Assembly (NCBI RefSeq): GCF_014596565.1
Contig: NZ_NOIN01000001.1
Span: 434,001-498,000, forward strand
Length of the DNA stretch: 64,000 bases
Source of the DNA: Pseudomonas sp. PSB18
GTDB taxonomy: Bacteria; Pseudomonadota; Gammaproteobacteria; Pseudomonadales; Pseudomonadaceae
Direction: 5' to 3'
This document shows positions 9,175 through 18,964 of this stretch, piece after piece (position 1 is the stretch's first letter; the number at the start of each line of letters is the position of its first letter). The translations under genes were made by a program, and so were the position numbers. The notes beneath the pieces were generated by a model. It searched no databases. It saw nothing but the letters and a program-made list of their open reading frames with translations, and was not told the origin of the DNA.

Positions 9175-9969
9175 TCAGCGCCGCTTGCGTGAAGCCAGCC
9201 GGATCCAGGTAGGGGCATGATCGCTGGGGTGCGGCTGGTTCCTGACCCAGGCGTCTACGCCCGCCTCGCTCAGATAGGGGCTTGCCGCAGGGTTCAGCAG
9301 CAGGTGATCGATGCGCAGCCCGGAGTTTTTCTGCCAGTGCTGACGGAAATAATCCCAGAAGGTGTAGATCCGCTCGTCCGGGTACAAATGACGCAGCGAA
9401 TCCGTCCAGCCCTGGTCCAGCAAGCGTTGATAGCACTCGCGGCTTTCGGGTTGCAGCAGCGCATCCTTGAGCCAGGAACGCGGGTTGTAGATATCCATGT
9501 CAGTGGGAACCACGTTGTAATCGCCGGCCAGCACCACGGGGTGATCGCTGGCCTGCAACGCCTGGGCGTAATCAATCAACCGTTCGAACCACGCCAGTTT
9601 GTAATCGAACTTGGGTCCTGGTTGCGGGTTGCCGTTGGGCAGATAAAGGCAGCCGACCAGCACACCATGCACGGCCGCCTCCAGATAGCGGCTATGGCTG
9701 TCGCTCTCATCGCCGGGCAAGCCGCGACGGCTCTCCAGCGGTTGCGCGTCACGGGCCAGTATCGCGACGCCGTTCCAGGACGCCTGGCCGTGCCAGATCG
9801 ATCCATACCCCACCGACTCCAGCTCGGCCGCCGGGAAATCCTTGTCGACTGCCTTGAGCTCCTGCAGACAGACGATGTCGGGTTCCTCCCGCTCCAGCCA
9901 TTCCAACAGGTTGGGCAGCCGGGCGCGAATACCGTTGATGTTGAAGGTCGCGATCCGCAGGTTTTTCAT
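9175..9969 (-). CDS. xthA: Exodeoxyribonuclease III (AP endonuclease)
   Basis: A 264-residue Mg2+-dependent exonuclease/AP endonuclease of the EEP family used in base excision repair. Motifs in order: ATFNINGIR, DIVCLQELK (metal-binding Glu), DYNVVPTDMDIYNPRSW, and the C-terminal HPSDHAPTW with the catalytic Asp-His pair. RIDHLLLNP carries the other conserved Asp. Length fits the ExoIII class. It lies 36 bases downstream of the GGDEF-EAL gene on the same strand, which may allow co-transcription. Confidence 0.93.
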   Translation of the reverse strand: MKNLRIATFNINGIRARLPNLLEWLEREEPDIVCLQELKAVDKDFPAAELESVGYGSIWHGQASWNGVAILARDAQPLESRRGLPGDESDSHSRYLEAAVHGVLVGCLYLPNGNPQPGPKFDYKLAWFERLIDYAQALQASDHPVVLAGDYNVVPTDMDIYNPRSWLKDALLQPESRECYQRLLDQGWTDSLRHLYPDERIYTFWDYFRQHWQKNSGLRIDHLLLNPAASPYLSEAGVDAWVRNQPHPSDHAPTWIRLASRKRR

Positions 9970-10005
9970 AGGCCAGAACCTCGAAGTATCAAGATGCCAA
10001 GGGTT

Positions 10006-12582
10006 TCAGGAGCCGGTTTTCGACAGCGGCTGAGGGTTTTCCAGCAGGTTTGAAAAGGCCTGTTTATCGATCGGACGACTGAGGAAATAGCCCTGGACCT
10101 CATGACATTGGTCCGAGCCCAGCGAACCGAGCTGAGCCAGGGTTTCCACGCCCTCGGCCGTGACGGTCAGGCCCATCGCCTTGCCCAGGTTGATGATCGC
10201 CTGGACCACCGCGCGGTCGTTGCTGCTGTTGCTCATGGAGGCGATAAAGCGCTTGTCGATCTTGATGCCGTCGAAAGGATAGGTGCGCAAGTAACCCAAG
10301 GAAGAGTAGCCGGTCCCGAAATCGTCCATGTTCAGACGTACACCCAGTTCTTTCAGGGCATTCATGACCTGCAGGGCGCCGTCCACATCGTTGAGCATCA
10401 CATTCTCGGTGATTTCGAGTTCCAGGCGACTCGCGGGGAAACGGGTTTCGATCAGTACTTGGCGTATGTCTTCAACCACATCGCTGCGCTCGAACTGCGC
10501 CGGCGACAGATTGACCGAAACCATCAGGTTCCCCGGCCAGGTCAGCGCGGTTTCGCAAGCCTCGCGCAGTACCCAGCGCGAAAGCGGAACGATGAGGTCG
10601 GTCTGCTCGGCCAGCGGAATGAAAGCATCGGGACCGAGCAGGCCCTGGGTAGGATGCTGCCACCGCACCAATGCCTCGACGGCCACGATCTCCCGGCCGT
10701 CGACTTTGTAGCGCGGCTGGAAGTGCAAGATGAATTCGTTGTTCTTCAGCGCCAGGCGCAGGTCGCTTTCCAGCTGGCGTCGATGCTGGATCTGGTCGTT
10801 CATCTGTGGGGCGAAATAACACCAGGTCTTCTTGCCCTCCGACTTGGCCTGATACATGGCAATGTCGGCACAGCGAATCAACTCGCCGGGCACATACCCC
10901 TGGCGACGACTCACGGCAATGCCGATGCTGGCGCCGATGTGAAGGGCATGGGTTTCGTAGTGGATCGGTTGCTGCAGGCTCTCGATCAGCCGGGTGCAGA
11001 ATCGGTCGATCTCAGTGGTGTTCTCCATCCCGCCGAGCACCACGACGAACTCATCGCCGCCCAACCGCGCCACCAGGTCCTGCTCACGGGTGCTGTCGCG
11101 CAGGCGCTGGGCGACTTCCAGCAGTACCGCATCGCCGGCCGGGTGGCCCAGGGAATCGTTGATCGGCTTGAAGTTGTCCAAGTCCACCATCAGCAAGGTC
11201 AAGGGGGCGGAATGCTCCTTGGCGGCCAGCGCCTCTTCCAGGTGCCGCGCCAGCTTGTTGCGGTTCGGCAGGCCGGTCAGCGCATCGTGCATGGACAGAT
11301 GCTGGACCTGGGCGTGGGCAGCCACTTCATCGGTGATATCGCTGGCGGTGCCGCGGTACCCCACCACTTCGGACTTGTCGTGGATCGGCCGCGCCGAAAC
11401 CCGGCAAAAGCGCAGCTGTCCGGAATGATCGCGGTAGGAACAGCGCAGGTTGCTCGCGCTCTGTTCTTCCGTCAGGTTGCCCAGCCACAGAGCAATCGGA
11501 GTCGTGTCGCAATACAGTAGTTGCTCGATGTCCTGGCCCAACCATTGCGGGGCAGAAAATCCGGTGACCGTACTGAAGCGTCCCGACAGGTAAGTGATGT
11601 GCCGTTGAGCGTCGATTTCCCAGATCCAGTCGGAGGCTGCCTCGGCCACGGCGCGGAAGCGTTCTTCGCTGGCTTCCAGGGCCTGGGTCGAGCGCTCCAG
11701 GCGGTCGTAGCTGGCATCCACCTGCCGAGCCGTACGCAGGGCATAACGAAAGAAATAGGCGGTAAGCAGCGCCAGGATCAGCAATGCCCCACCCAGGGGT
11801 GGCATCAGCGACCAGAGCAATTGCCGGCCCGGCTGTTCGAGACGGGACACCAGGCTATAGCCGGTGCTGTCCAGCGGCACCGCCGGCTGATCGGACGCCA
11901 GCTCGTTGTCTTTCTTGAGGTTCAGGTCGGTGAGGCCATAACGCTTGCCCAATGCGCGCAGTTTGACATGAGTCAACTGGTCGACGAACAGCAGGACCGA
12001 CGTGCCCTTGGCGTCGACTCGGGGACGCTCGTCATTGGGCAGGATCACCGAAGCGGTGACGATGGCCGGCCAGCCGTCGAACAAGGTGTAGCGGACCACA
12101 GGAACGGTCAGGTCGGATTGTCCCTGGAGCTGATCCACCAGTTCCTTCAACGGCACATCGATATACGCTGCCGCCTCTGCCTGGACATTCTGCCCACGCA
12201 CCACTGCGTATTTGGTGTGCTCACGATCAACGACGAACACCCCCTCGTACCCATCGTTGGTGAACAGGGTCTTGCCCATGTTCTGGTCCGCGTAGGCCCA
12301 ATGCACATCGACTTCGCCGTTGAGGTGCTCATAGGCAGTGGTCCAGTAGGTGTAGCTGGTGATGTAGTTTTTCGAGGCGATGATGCGGTTTTCCACGGCG
12401 CGCTCGATGTAGAAGTGCGTCTTGCGCACGTCCTCTGCATCCAGCTCCCGGGCAATGTTGAACAATGCCGCAACGGCCACCAGGACACCCAGGACAAACA
12501 ACCCGGCGACCGCGGCCACCAAGCGTCGGGTAATCGGCGTGTGGCGCGTGACATTGGAAGGAATATCGGCAGTGGTCTCCAT
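10006..12582 (-). CDS. CHASE4-PAS-GGDEF-EAL c-di-GMP protein
   Basis: An 858-residue membrane sensor for cyclic di-GMP turnover. In order: TM helix (about 20-42), a periplasmic CHASE4-like domain (about 50-250) with the SYTYWTTAYEHLN region, a second TM (about 260-285), a PAS domain (about 305-420), GGDEF (motif RLGGDEF) and EAL. The GGDEF half keeps the RxxD inhibitory site (REQD, five residues upstream of GGDEF). The EAL half keeps EALVRW, SVNLSP, EITENV, MDDFGTGYS, KIDKRF and AEGVET. Both cyclase and phosphodiesterase activity are therefore possible. AGGAG precedes the ATG. The periplasmic ligand is unknown. Confidence 0.92.
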   Translation of the reverse strand: METTADIPSNVTRHTPITRRLVAAVAGLFVLGVLVAVAALFNIARELDAEDVRKTHFYIERAVENRIIASKNYITSYTYWTTAYEHLNGEVDVHWAYADQNMGKTLFTNDGYEGVFVVDREHTKYAVVRGQNVQAEAAAYIDVPLKELVDQLQGQSDLTVPVVRYTLFDGWPAIVTASVILPNDERPRVDAKGTSVLLFVDQLTHVKLRALGKRYGLTDLNLKKDNELASDQPAVPLDSTGYSLVSRLEQPGRQLLWSLMPPLGGALLILALLTAYFFRYALRTARQVDASYDRLERSTQALEASEERFRAVAEAASDWIWEIDAQRHITYLSGRFSTVTGFSAPQWLGQDIEQLLYCDTTPIALWLGNLTEEQSASNLRCSYRDHSGQLRFCRVSARPIHDKSEVVGYRGTASDITDEVAAHAQVQHLSMHDALTGLPNRNKLARHLEEALAAKEHSAPLTLLMVDLDNFKPINDSLGHPAGDAVLLEVAQRLRDSTREQDLVARLGGDEFVVVLGGMENTTEIDRFCTRLIESLQQPIHYETHALHIGASIGIAVSRRQGYVPGELIRCADIAMYQAKSEGKKTWCYFAPQMNDQIQHRRQLESDLRLALKNNEFILHFQPRYKVDGREIVAVEALVRWQHPTQGLLGPDAFIPLAEQTDLIVPLSRWVLREACETALTWPGNLMVSVNLSPAQFERSDVVEDIRQVLIETRFPASRLELEITENVMLNDVDGALQVMNALKELGVRLNMDDFGTGYSSLGYLRTYPFDGIKIDKRFIASMSNSSNDRAVVQAIINLGKAMGLTVTAEGVETLAQLGSLGSDQCHEVQGYFLSRPIDKQAFSNLLENPQPLSKTGS

Positions 12583-12705
12583 TCACCTGCTCCTGTCCGA
12601 TCGGCTAACGGCGCGATCCTGAGCAATGGACCCTTGTCAGCCGGCGATGATTCCAACGGATCTCAACGGTCCAGGTGCCTGTGTGGTTAATTCGAGTACC
12701 GGCCA

Positions 12706-14265
12706 CTAGCGCGCCAGCGTATCGAGCCCTCCCTCCGTCGACCACACCGCCACTTGGTTGCGGCCGCTGTGCTTGGCCTGATAAAGCGCCGCATCGGCCC
12801 TCTGGATAAAGACCTCGATGCTGTCCAGGCTGCTGGGCACGAAGGCATGGCAGCCCAGGCTCACCGTCAGGTAGCCGGTGGGGGAACCGGAATGGGTGAT
12901 GTGCTTATCGATGAGGCTCTGGCGGATCTGCTCAGCCAACGTCATGGCCCCCTGCAAATCGGTATCGGGCAGCAACACCGCGAACTCTTCACCGCCATAA
13001 CGCACCGCCAGATCGGCCTTGCGATGGCAGCAGCCCTTGAGCACTGTCGCCACTTCCGCCAGGCAATGGTCCCCCGCCACATGCCCGTAGGTGTCGTTGT
13101 AGCGCTTGAAGTAATCGATATCGAGCAGGATCAGGCTCAAGGAACTGCGCTGACGGGCGCCCCGGCCAAATTCGATATCCAGGGCCCGCTCGAACAGCCG
13201 ACGGTTCGCCAGCCCCGTCAGGCTGTCATGGGTGGCAATCAGCCTTAACGCTTCCTGGGCCTTGCGCAGGTCGGCTTCGATCCGCTCGCTGTCACGCACC
13301 TGGCGCACAAACACCCAACCGAACAGGCAGACGCCCGTGACCACCAGGGCCACGATGAGGCTGGACTGAAAGGCTTTGCCATACCAGCCGGCGAGGATCG
13401 CCTGCTTGGACATCGCGACGGTGACGATCAGGGGATAGGCCTGCAAGTGCTGGTGATCATATAGCCTGACGACGCCGTCGGCGGAACGGATCATTGCGGT
13501 GTCGGGGTCCTCGGTCCGCGGGTCATGCCGGAAGAGGCTCTCCTGGGACATGGGCCGGCCGATCTGCGCCTCATCAAAAGGACGACGGGCCAGCAAGGTT
13601 CCGTCGGACAAGGCCAGGGCCATCTCGTCCTTGTCGTCAAGGCTGAAGCTTTTGAAGAACTTATCGAAGTACGACATCTTGATCCCGGCCAACAGCACGC
13701 CCTGGAAATTGCCGTTCTGATCATTCACGCGCCGGGATACAGGGATGATCCACTCGCCATTTTGCCGGCTGCGAATGGCCGGCCCGATGTGGGCGATCAA
13801 CGAAGCGTTCTGCTGATGAAAAGCGAAGTAGTCCCGATCCGCCACCCCATCGCCTTTTTGCAAGTCATCAAAAGAGGTGACGACCCAATGTCCGCTCTTG
13901 TCGAACAGAAACAGGCCATGCAGTTGCACCAAGGATTGCACGCGTCGGGCAAAGGTCTTGTGCAGGCGCGGCTGCAGCTCCGGACCAAAGCCATCGGCCT
14001 GAATCCAGTCGGTCAGGCTGGCGAGCACCAGGTCAGCCTGCAGGAAAGTGTCCTGGGCCTGCTGGGCCATGGCCCGGGTAAGGTTGGCCGAGACGATACC
14101 CGCGGCCTCGAGGTTATGGCGACGGGACTGCTCCAGTTGCAAGTAAAGCAAGCCGCACAGGCACAGGCAGACCGCCGCGATAAACGCCACCGCTGCCTTG
14201 AGCAACGGCAGGCGCTTGAGGGCACCGCCGGGGGTATTGAGCGGATCATGGATGAGGATAGGCAA
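12706..14265 (-). CDS. Membrane diguanylate cyclase with Cache-type sensor
   Basis: A 519-residue protein. TM1 is at about 25-47, a periplasmic double-Cache/PDC-like sensor follows (about 50-300, with GVADRDYFAFHQ and the WIIPVSRRV strand typical of dCache_1), then TM2 (about 305-325) and a C-terminal GGDEF domain with an intact active site (VRYGGEEFAVLLPD). The RxxD product-inhibition site is present (RKAD). It makes c-di-GMP from two GTP. The only supported start is a TTG at 14265 behind CGGGAAA. It lies 123 bases downstream of the GGDEF-EAL stop side on the same strand, so two c-di-GMP genes are neighbours. Confidence 0.9.
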   Translation of the reverse strand: MPILIHDPLNTPGGALKRLPLLKAAVAFIAAVCLCLCGLLYLQLEQSRRHNLEAAGIVSANLTRAMAQQAQDTFLQADLVLASLTDWIQADGFGPELQPRLHKTFARRVQSLVQLHGLFLFDKSGHWVVTSFDDLQKGDGVADRDYFAFHQQNASLIAHIGPAIRSRQNGEWIIPVSRRVNDQNGNFQGVLLAGIKMSYFDKFFKSFSLDDKDEMALALSDGTLLARRPFDEAQIGRPMSQESLFRHDPRTEDPDTAMIRSADGVVRLYDHQHLQAYPLIVTVAMSKQAILAGWYGKAFQSSLIVALVVTGVCLFGWVFVRQVRDSERIEADLRKAQEALRLIATHDSLTGLANRRLFERALDIEFGRGARQRSSLSLILLDIDYFKRYNDTYGHVAGDHCLAEVATVLKGCCHRKADLAVRYGGEEFAVLLPDTDLQGAMTLAEQIRQSLIDKHITHSGSPTGYLTVSLGCHAFVPSSLDSIEVFIQRADAALYQAKHSGRNQVAVWSTEGGLDTLAR

Positions 14266-14441
14266 ACGATTTCCCGGGAGGGCAAAGCATGAGCGAATCG
14301 CTCAAAGCCCCCCAATGGACAAGAGCTTAGCCTACCGCTCGTAGGGCGGCAATTTGCCGGTGCAACGTAGCTGATGGGCGGGGAGATGGATCCAAAAATC
14401 TTCTATTGCCAGCCAGCACCATGGTGCAGGCGAATACTGCC

Positions 14442-15101
14442 TCAACGCACTGGCGGCACCCGGATATCCCCGCTCCGGCACTGCGTCTTGACGCCCCTGC
14501 CACAACGGGTGAACGTCAGGCTCTTGTCCATGCACACCCGGACTTCCGACAATTGCGGCCCGCTGCAGATGACTGCAATCCCGTCAGCCGGAATGCCAGG
14601 GTTGCTTTGTCGGAACAGCCGGGCAATCTCCTGGGCTTCAAAATAGTAAGAGGCACTGGGGGGTTGCAGCTGCGACGGTACCTTCACCGCCGCCAGCGCC
14701 TTGTCGGAGGCCTCCAGGAAACCCATGGCACCGAGGCCGCTGCAAGTGCCGTGCTTGGACCACTCGTGCTCCAGCAATTTGCGGGTCGGAAACAGCGTCA
14801 GGCCCTTTTCCCGTTCGGCAATCGTCAGCGGCACCCTCGGCTCACAGGATTGCGGCCAGCCACCCTTGGCGTATTGCGGCCAGAGACCGTGCAGGACAAA
14901 ACCGTAGCCTTTGCCGGAGCATTGGACATCGTTCGAGTGAGTCAGGCAGAACGTCGGCGACCAGGACAGCGACAGCACGTAGTAATCGAATATCCCTGCG
15001 ACGGATTCCGCCCGGGCACTGCGTGATTCACGGGCATCGCCCATCCCCATGAAGCCCACTGTGAGCGCGAGCAGCATGACTATCGCAAAACGTTGTTTCA
15101 T
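14442..15101 (-). CDS. Exported ribonuclease T2 family protein
   Basis: A 219-residue periplasmic endoribonuclease related to E. coli RNase I. A signal peptide occupies about residues 1-25 (MKQRFAIVMLLALTVGFMGM...). Both catalytic signatures are intact: CAS I FVLHGLWPQ and CAS II HEWSKHGTC. Several cysteines suggest disulphides. The ATG at 15101 has AAGGAG upstream and puts the signal peptide at the N-terminus; the longer frame from 15161 would spoil it. It is divergent from the chromate transporter gene. Confidence 0.9.
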   Translation of the reverse strand: MKQRFAIVMLLALTVGFMGMGDARESRSARAESVAGIFDYYVLSLSWSPTFCLTHSNDVQCSGKGYGFVLHGLWPQYAKGGWPQSCEPRVPLTIAEREKGLTLFPTRKLLEHEWSKHGTCSGLGAMGFLEASDKALAAVKVPSQLQPPSASYYFEAQEIARLFRQSNPGIPADGIAVICSGPQLSEVRVCMDKSLTFTRCGRGVKTQCRSGDIRVPPVR

Positions 15102-15271
15102 TGACCCGCTCCTTGGGCAGTTCTGTAAACGGTGACGTCGATTCGGTCGGTGATTGTTCAAGGGTTATGTTTCAAGCCGGTGAAAGGAGGTGTTTTTTAC
15201 AGGGAAACCCAGGCGGGGGCTATCCAAATTGCGTGACGCCCCCTAACGTAGTTCGCCTTCAACCTCCAAGT

Positions 15272-16627
15272 ATGCCGTCGACCATGGACAACCCCTCCCG
15301 CCCCCTCGAAGCGCCCTCGGCAGTCAGCCTGCGCGAAGCTTTCTGGTTCTGGCTCAAATTGGGTTTCATCAGTTTTGGCGGGCCGGCAGGACAGATCGCA
15401 ATCATGCACCAGGAGTTGGTGGAGCGCCGGCGTTGGATTTCCGAGCGGCGTTTCCTGCACGCCCTCAACTACTGCATGCTGCTCCCGGGCCCCGAAGCCC
15501 AGCAGTTGGCGACTTATCTGGGCTGGCTGATGCACCGTGGTCGGGGCGGAGTCATCGCCGGCGCGCTGTTCGTATTACCTTCACTGTTCATCCTCGTCAC
15601 CTTGTCCTGGCTGTACGTCGCCTTCGGTGAAGTGCCGGTGGTGGCGGGCGTTTTCTATGGCATCAAGCCCGCCGTGACGGCAATCGTCGTCCATGCCGCC
15701 CACCGCATAGGCTCCCGTGCGCTCCGGAACAGTGGGTTGTGGGCAATAGCCGTCGCGTCGTTCGCGGCAATATTCGCCTTCAATATCCCCTTCCCGCTGA
15801 TCGTGCTGGGAGCCGCCGTCATCGGCTATTTCGGTGGGCGTTGGGCACCGGAAAAGTTCAGCCTCGGCGGCCAGGCGGCCGGGCATCGATCCTTCGGGCC
15901 AGCCTTGATCGACGATGACACCCCGACCCCGGAGCATGCCCGGTTCAGCACCTTCCGACTCATCCGGCTGGCGATCATCGGTGCCCTGCTGTGGGTCCTG
16001 CCGATGGGCCTGTTGACCCTGATGTTCGGCTGGGAAGGCACTTTCACGCAGATGGCCTGGTTCTTTACCAAAGCGGCCCTGTTGACCTTCGGGGGTGCCT
16101 ATGCGGTTTTACCCTACGTGTATCAGGGAGCGGTCGCACACTTCGGCTGGCTGACTCCGACTCAGATGATCGACGGCCTGGCCCTGGGCGAAACCACTCC
16201 AGGCCCCTTGATCATGGTGGTAGCCTTCGTCGGTTTCGTCGGCGGCTATGTGATGCAGGTGTTCGGCCCCGAACAGGTCTTTCTCGCCGGAGCCGTTGCG
16301 GCCACCCTGGTGACCTGGTTCACCTTCCTGCCTTCGTTCCTGTTCATCCTGGCCGGCGGCCCGTTGGTCGAGTCGACCCACAACGCCCTGAAGTTCACCG
16401 CTCCGCTGACGGCGATTACCGCGGCAGTGGTCGGCGTAATCCTCAACCTGGCCTGCTTCTTCGGCTACCACGTACTCTGGCCCAACGGCTTTGCCGGTGC
16501 CCTGGACTGGCCATCGGCAATCATCGCCCTGCTGGCGGCCATTGCATTGTTTCGCTACAAGCGTGGCGTGATCCAGGTACTGGTGGCGTGCGGGCTGGCC
16601 GGGCTGACGGTGCACCTGCTGCGTTAG
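15272..16627 (+). CDS. chrA: Chromate transporter ChrA
   Basis: A 451-residue long-chain CHR-family membrane protein with two homologous halves. Each half begins with the CHR signature: FGGPAGQIAIMHQELVERRRW in the first and FGGAYAVLPYVYQGAV in the second, with PGPEAQQLATYLGW and TTPGPLIMVVAFVGF as the paired loops. The family exports chromate and is proposed to work as a proton antiporter. The start is uncertain: ATG at 15272 or 15284, both with poor ribosome sites. A strong AAAGGAGGTG at 15183-15192 has no usable start behind it. No chrB regulator is adjacent. Confidence 0.88.
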   Translation: MPSTMDNPSRPLEAPSAVSLREAFWFWLKLGFISFGGPAGQIAIMHQELVERRRWISERRFLHALNYCMLLPGPEAQQLATYLGWLMHRGRGGVIAGALFVLPSLFILVTLSWLYVAFGEVPVVAGVFYGIKPAVTAIVVHAAHRIGSRALRNSGLWAIAVASFAAIFAFNIPFPLIVLGAAVIGYFGGRWAPEKFSLGGQAAGHRSFGPALIDDDTPTPEHARFSTFRLIRLAIIGALLWVLPMGLLTLMFGWEGTFTQMAWFFTKAALLTFGGAYAVLPYVYQGAVAHFGWLTPTQMIDGLALGETTPGPLIMVVAFVGFVGGYVMQVFGPEQVFLAGAVAATLVTWFTFLPSFLFILAGGPLVESTHNALKFTAPLTAITAAVVGVILNLACFFGYHVLWPNGFAGALDWPSAIIALLAAIALFRYKRGVIQVLVACGLAGLTVHLLR

Positions 16628-16812
16628 GAGAGTCGCTTGCCCAGGTAAGTCGCCGCTGCCTCCGATGCCGCAACCACTGGCAGGCAACAAAATGGAACGG
16701 CCCCTACCTCACATCACCTAATGAAGTTCGTGGCCCTGTCCAGACTTCCACACGAGTAGCCTGTACGCGTTAGGGCCTGAACCCGAAAAGCAACGGCGCA
16801 GGTGACCGATCC

Positions 16813-17964
16813 ATGGACTCAAGCTCCCTTGAAATCTTTACCGATACCCAGTTGCTGGGCATCTCCATTGCCAACTGGCTGCTCGCCCTCGGCGTGATGA
16901 CGGTGAGCTTCATCGTCGCCAGGGCGAGCATCGGCTTCCTCTTGAGGAACGTACGGGCCCGGGCGCAAAAACCCAACGCCTACCTCAGCCACATCGCCGT
17001 CGAAGTGCTCTCCAGCACCAGCAACACCCTGTTGTTGCTGGCCTCGATCCTGATCGGCATCGGCGTGCTGGATTTGCCGGAGCGTTGGCTCAGCCGGGTC
17101 AGCAGCCTCTGGTTCGTAGTGGCGGCGCTGCAGATGGGCCTGTGGGCCAACCGGGCGATCGCCCTCGCACTGCTGCACTATTTCGCCCGCCACAACCACA
17201 CCGAAATTCATCAGAAAAGTGCTCTGGCAACCCTCAGCCTGTGGGGCGCGAAGGTATTTCTCTGGGCCATGGTGCTGCTGGCGATGCTCTCCAACCTCGG
17301 CGTGAACATCACCGCGTTTATTGCCAGCCTCGGCGTCGGCGGCATCGCCGTGGCGCTGGCGGTGCAGAACATCCTCGGCGACCTGTTCGCATCGCTGTCC
17401 ATTGCCGTGGACAAACCCTTCGAAGTCGGCGACTTCATCGTCGTCGGTTCCCTGGCCGGTACCGTCGAACACGTCGGCTTGAAGACCACGCGGATCCGCA
17501 GCCTCGGTGGCGAACAGATCGTGATGGCCAACGCGGAGATGATCAGCACTACCATCCAGAACTACAAACGGCTTCAGGAGCGGCGCATCGTTTTCGAATT
17601 CGCCCTGCCCCTCGACTGCTCCACGGAACAGCTCAGACAGGTGCCGGTCATCGTCGAACACATCATCAAAGCACAGGAAAAGACCCGCTTCGACCGCTCG
17701 CACTTTCGCGGCATCGGCCAGAGCGCGCTGGAATTCGAAACGGTGTATATCGTGCTGGACCCCAGCTACAACGTCTACATGGACATCCAGCAGGCGATCA
17801 ACCTGGGCATGATGGAAGAATTCGCGAAAATCGGCGTGCGCTTCGCGATTCCTGCGCGAACCGTCCACGTCGCTTCGCTGCCGCACATGCCTGCGCAGCC
17901 TACCAGGGAAAGCGACCACGAAATCCCGGCCCGGGCGACGCCGAAATATCAGGCGCGGCATTAG
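16813..17964 (+). CDS. MscS-family mechanosensitive channel
   Basis: A 383-residue inner-membrane channel. Several TM helices occupy about residues 10-185; the pore-lining helix region reads NITAFIASLGVGGIAVALAVQN, followed by the beta domain (KPFEVGDFIVVGSLAGTVEHVGLKTTRIR) and a mixed alpha/beta tail. It protects against hypo-osmotic shock by opening under membrane tension. It is longer than E. coli MscS (286 aa) owing to extra N-terminal helices and a charged C-terminus. It is preceded by about 185 bases without a gene. Confidence 0.9.
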   Translation: MDSSSLEIFTDTQLLGISIANWLLALGVMTVSFIVARASIGFLLRNVRARAQKPNAYLSHIAVEVLSSTSNTLLLLASILIGIGVLDLPERWLSRVSSLWFVVAALQMGLWANRAIALALLHYFARHNHTEIHQKSALATLSLWGAKVFLWAMVLLAMLSNLGVNITAFIASLGVGGIAVALAVQNILGDLFASLSIAVDKPFEVGDFIVVGSLAGTVEHVGLKTTRIRSLGGEQIVMANAEMISTTIQNYKRLQERRIVFEFALPLDCSTEQLRQVPVIVEHIIKAQEKTRFDRSHFRGIGQSALEFETVYIVLDPSYNVYMDIQQAINLGMMEEFAKIGVRFAIPARTVHVASLPHMPAQPTRESDHEIPARATPKYQARH

Positions 17965-18076
17965 TACCATCTGCCCCATCAAGATGCCGACCAGATCTGG
18001 TTACAACTCAGGGAGTGAGCGCGGCACTGAAGTCCTTTAGCATTGCTGAAAAGTAAGCCATTGGCGTACATTAGCG

Positions 18077-18391
18077 ATGATTTTTATTGAGACTCCCATT
18101 TTTACCCGTCGGGCCAATGAGTTGATGAATGATGATGATTATTCGACCTTACAGGCGACACTGGTCCGCAATCCCTCGGCAGGAGACGTAATCGAAGCGA
18201 CCGGTGGGATACGAAAGATCCGTATCGCTGCCAAAGGCCATGGCAAACGAGGCGGCGCCAGAGTGATTTACTACCATTTCGTCTCTGACTCGCAGATCGC
18301 GTTATTGATGATATATCCGAAAAATGAACAACAAGACTTGACCGTCGAACAGCGTAGGGCAATGAAAACGATCGTCGAGCACTGGAGATAG
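18077..18391 (+). CDS. RelE/HigB-type toxin
   Basis: A 104-residue toxin of the RelE/ParE superfamily. The core GGIRKIRIAAKGHGKRGGARVIYYHF is the typical strand-loop-strand segment of HigB2/RelE-like mRNA interferases, and LLMIYPKNEQQDLT is the usual C-terminal strand. It probably cleaves ribosome-bound mRNA. The toxin gene comes first and the antitoxin second, which is the HigBA order. Its own ribosome site is weak; the antitoxin has a good one, which fits the need for more antitoxin than toxin. Confidence 0.85.
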   Translation: MIFIETPIFTRRANELMNDDDYSTLQATLVRNPSAGDVIEATGGIRKIRIAAKGHGKRGGARVIYYHFVSDSQIALLMIYPKNEQQDLTVEQRRAMKTIVEHWR

Positions 18392-18393
18392 CC

Positions 18394-18681
18394 ATGAGCA
18401 AATTTTTCGATGAGCTGATGGAAAGCGTGCAGCAGATGGATGAAATCGTCCGGGGCGAGCGTCAGCCGTCCCGAAAATTCGTCGTCGATGCACTGCAAGT
18501 AAAAGAAATACGCAAGGCTACTGGCCTGACCCAGGCAAAATTTGCAGCACTGATTGACGTTCAGCTGGGTACTCTTCGCAACTGGGAACAGGGCCGTCGT
18601 GCGCCAACCGGCCCCGCCAAAGCTTTGTTAAGGGCGATTCATAATGACCCAAAGCATGTGATCAGTGCCTTGGCGGTTTAA
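18394..18681 (+). CDS. XRE-family antitoxin (HigA/NadS-like)
   Basis: A 95-residue DNA-binding antitoxin. The helix-turn-helix lies at about residues 36-80 (VKEIRKATGLTQAKFAALIDVQLGTLRNWEQGRRAPTG), similar to NadS-like antitoxins. It would neutralise the toxin encoded two bases upstream and repress the shared promoter. GGAGATAGCC precedes the ATG and overlaps the toxin stop codon, so the two are translationally coupled. Confidence 0.87.
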   Translation: MSKFFDELMESVQQMDEIVRGERQPSRKFVVDALQVKEIRKATGLTQAKFAALIDVQLGTLRNWEQGRRAPTGPAKALLRAIHNDPKHVISALAV

Positions 18682-18744
18682 CGAAACCAAGTTTTCAAAA
18701 GCTCTCACAGCGGTCAGACGCAGAGATCTGGTTCAGTTGGAACC

Positions 18745-18835
18745 CTGTGGGAGCGAGCCTGCTCGCGATAGCGGTGGGTCAGCCGCCACTGATGCAAAGG
18801 ACAGGACGCCTTCGCGAGCAGGCTCGCTCCCACAG
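18745..18835. repeat. REPIN, same class as at 3613 and 6502
   Basis: CTGTGGGAGCGAGCCTGCTC ... GAGCAGGCTCGCTCCCACAG inverted pair spaced by about 35 bases. The inner half of the right arm reads TTCGCGAG rather than ATCGCGAG, a slight divergence from the other copies. Confidence 0.9.
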
Positions 18836-18964
18836 AGAATCGTGGAAGACTGATGTCGAAGCACGCCCGCCCCTACACTCGAAAGCCTTCCCTTGACCCA
18901 ACGCAACTGGCCCCCTGACCCCATCGGCTAAGCTCATCTGATCACTACGACAGGGAGCATCGAC

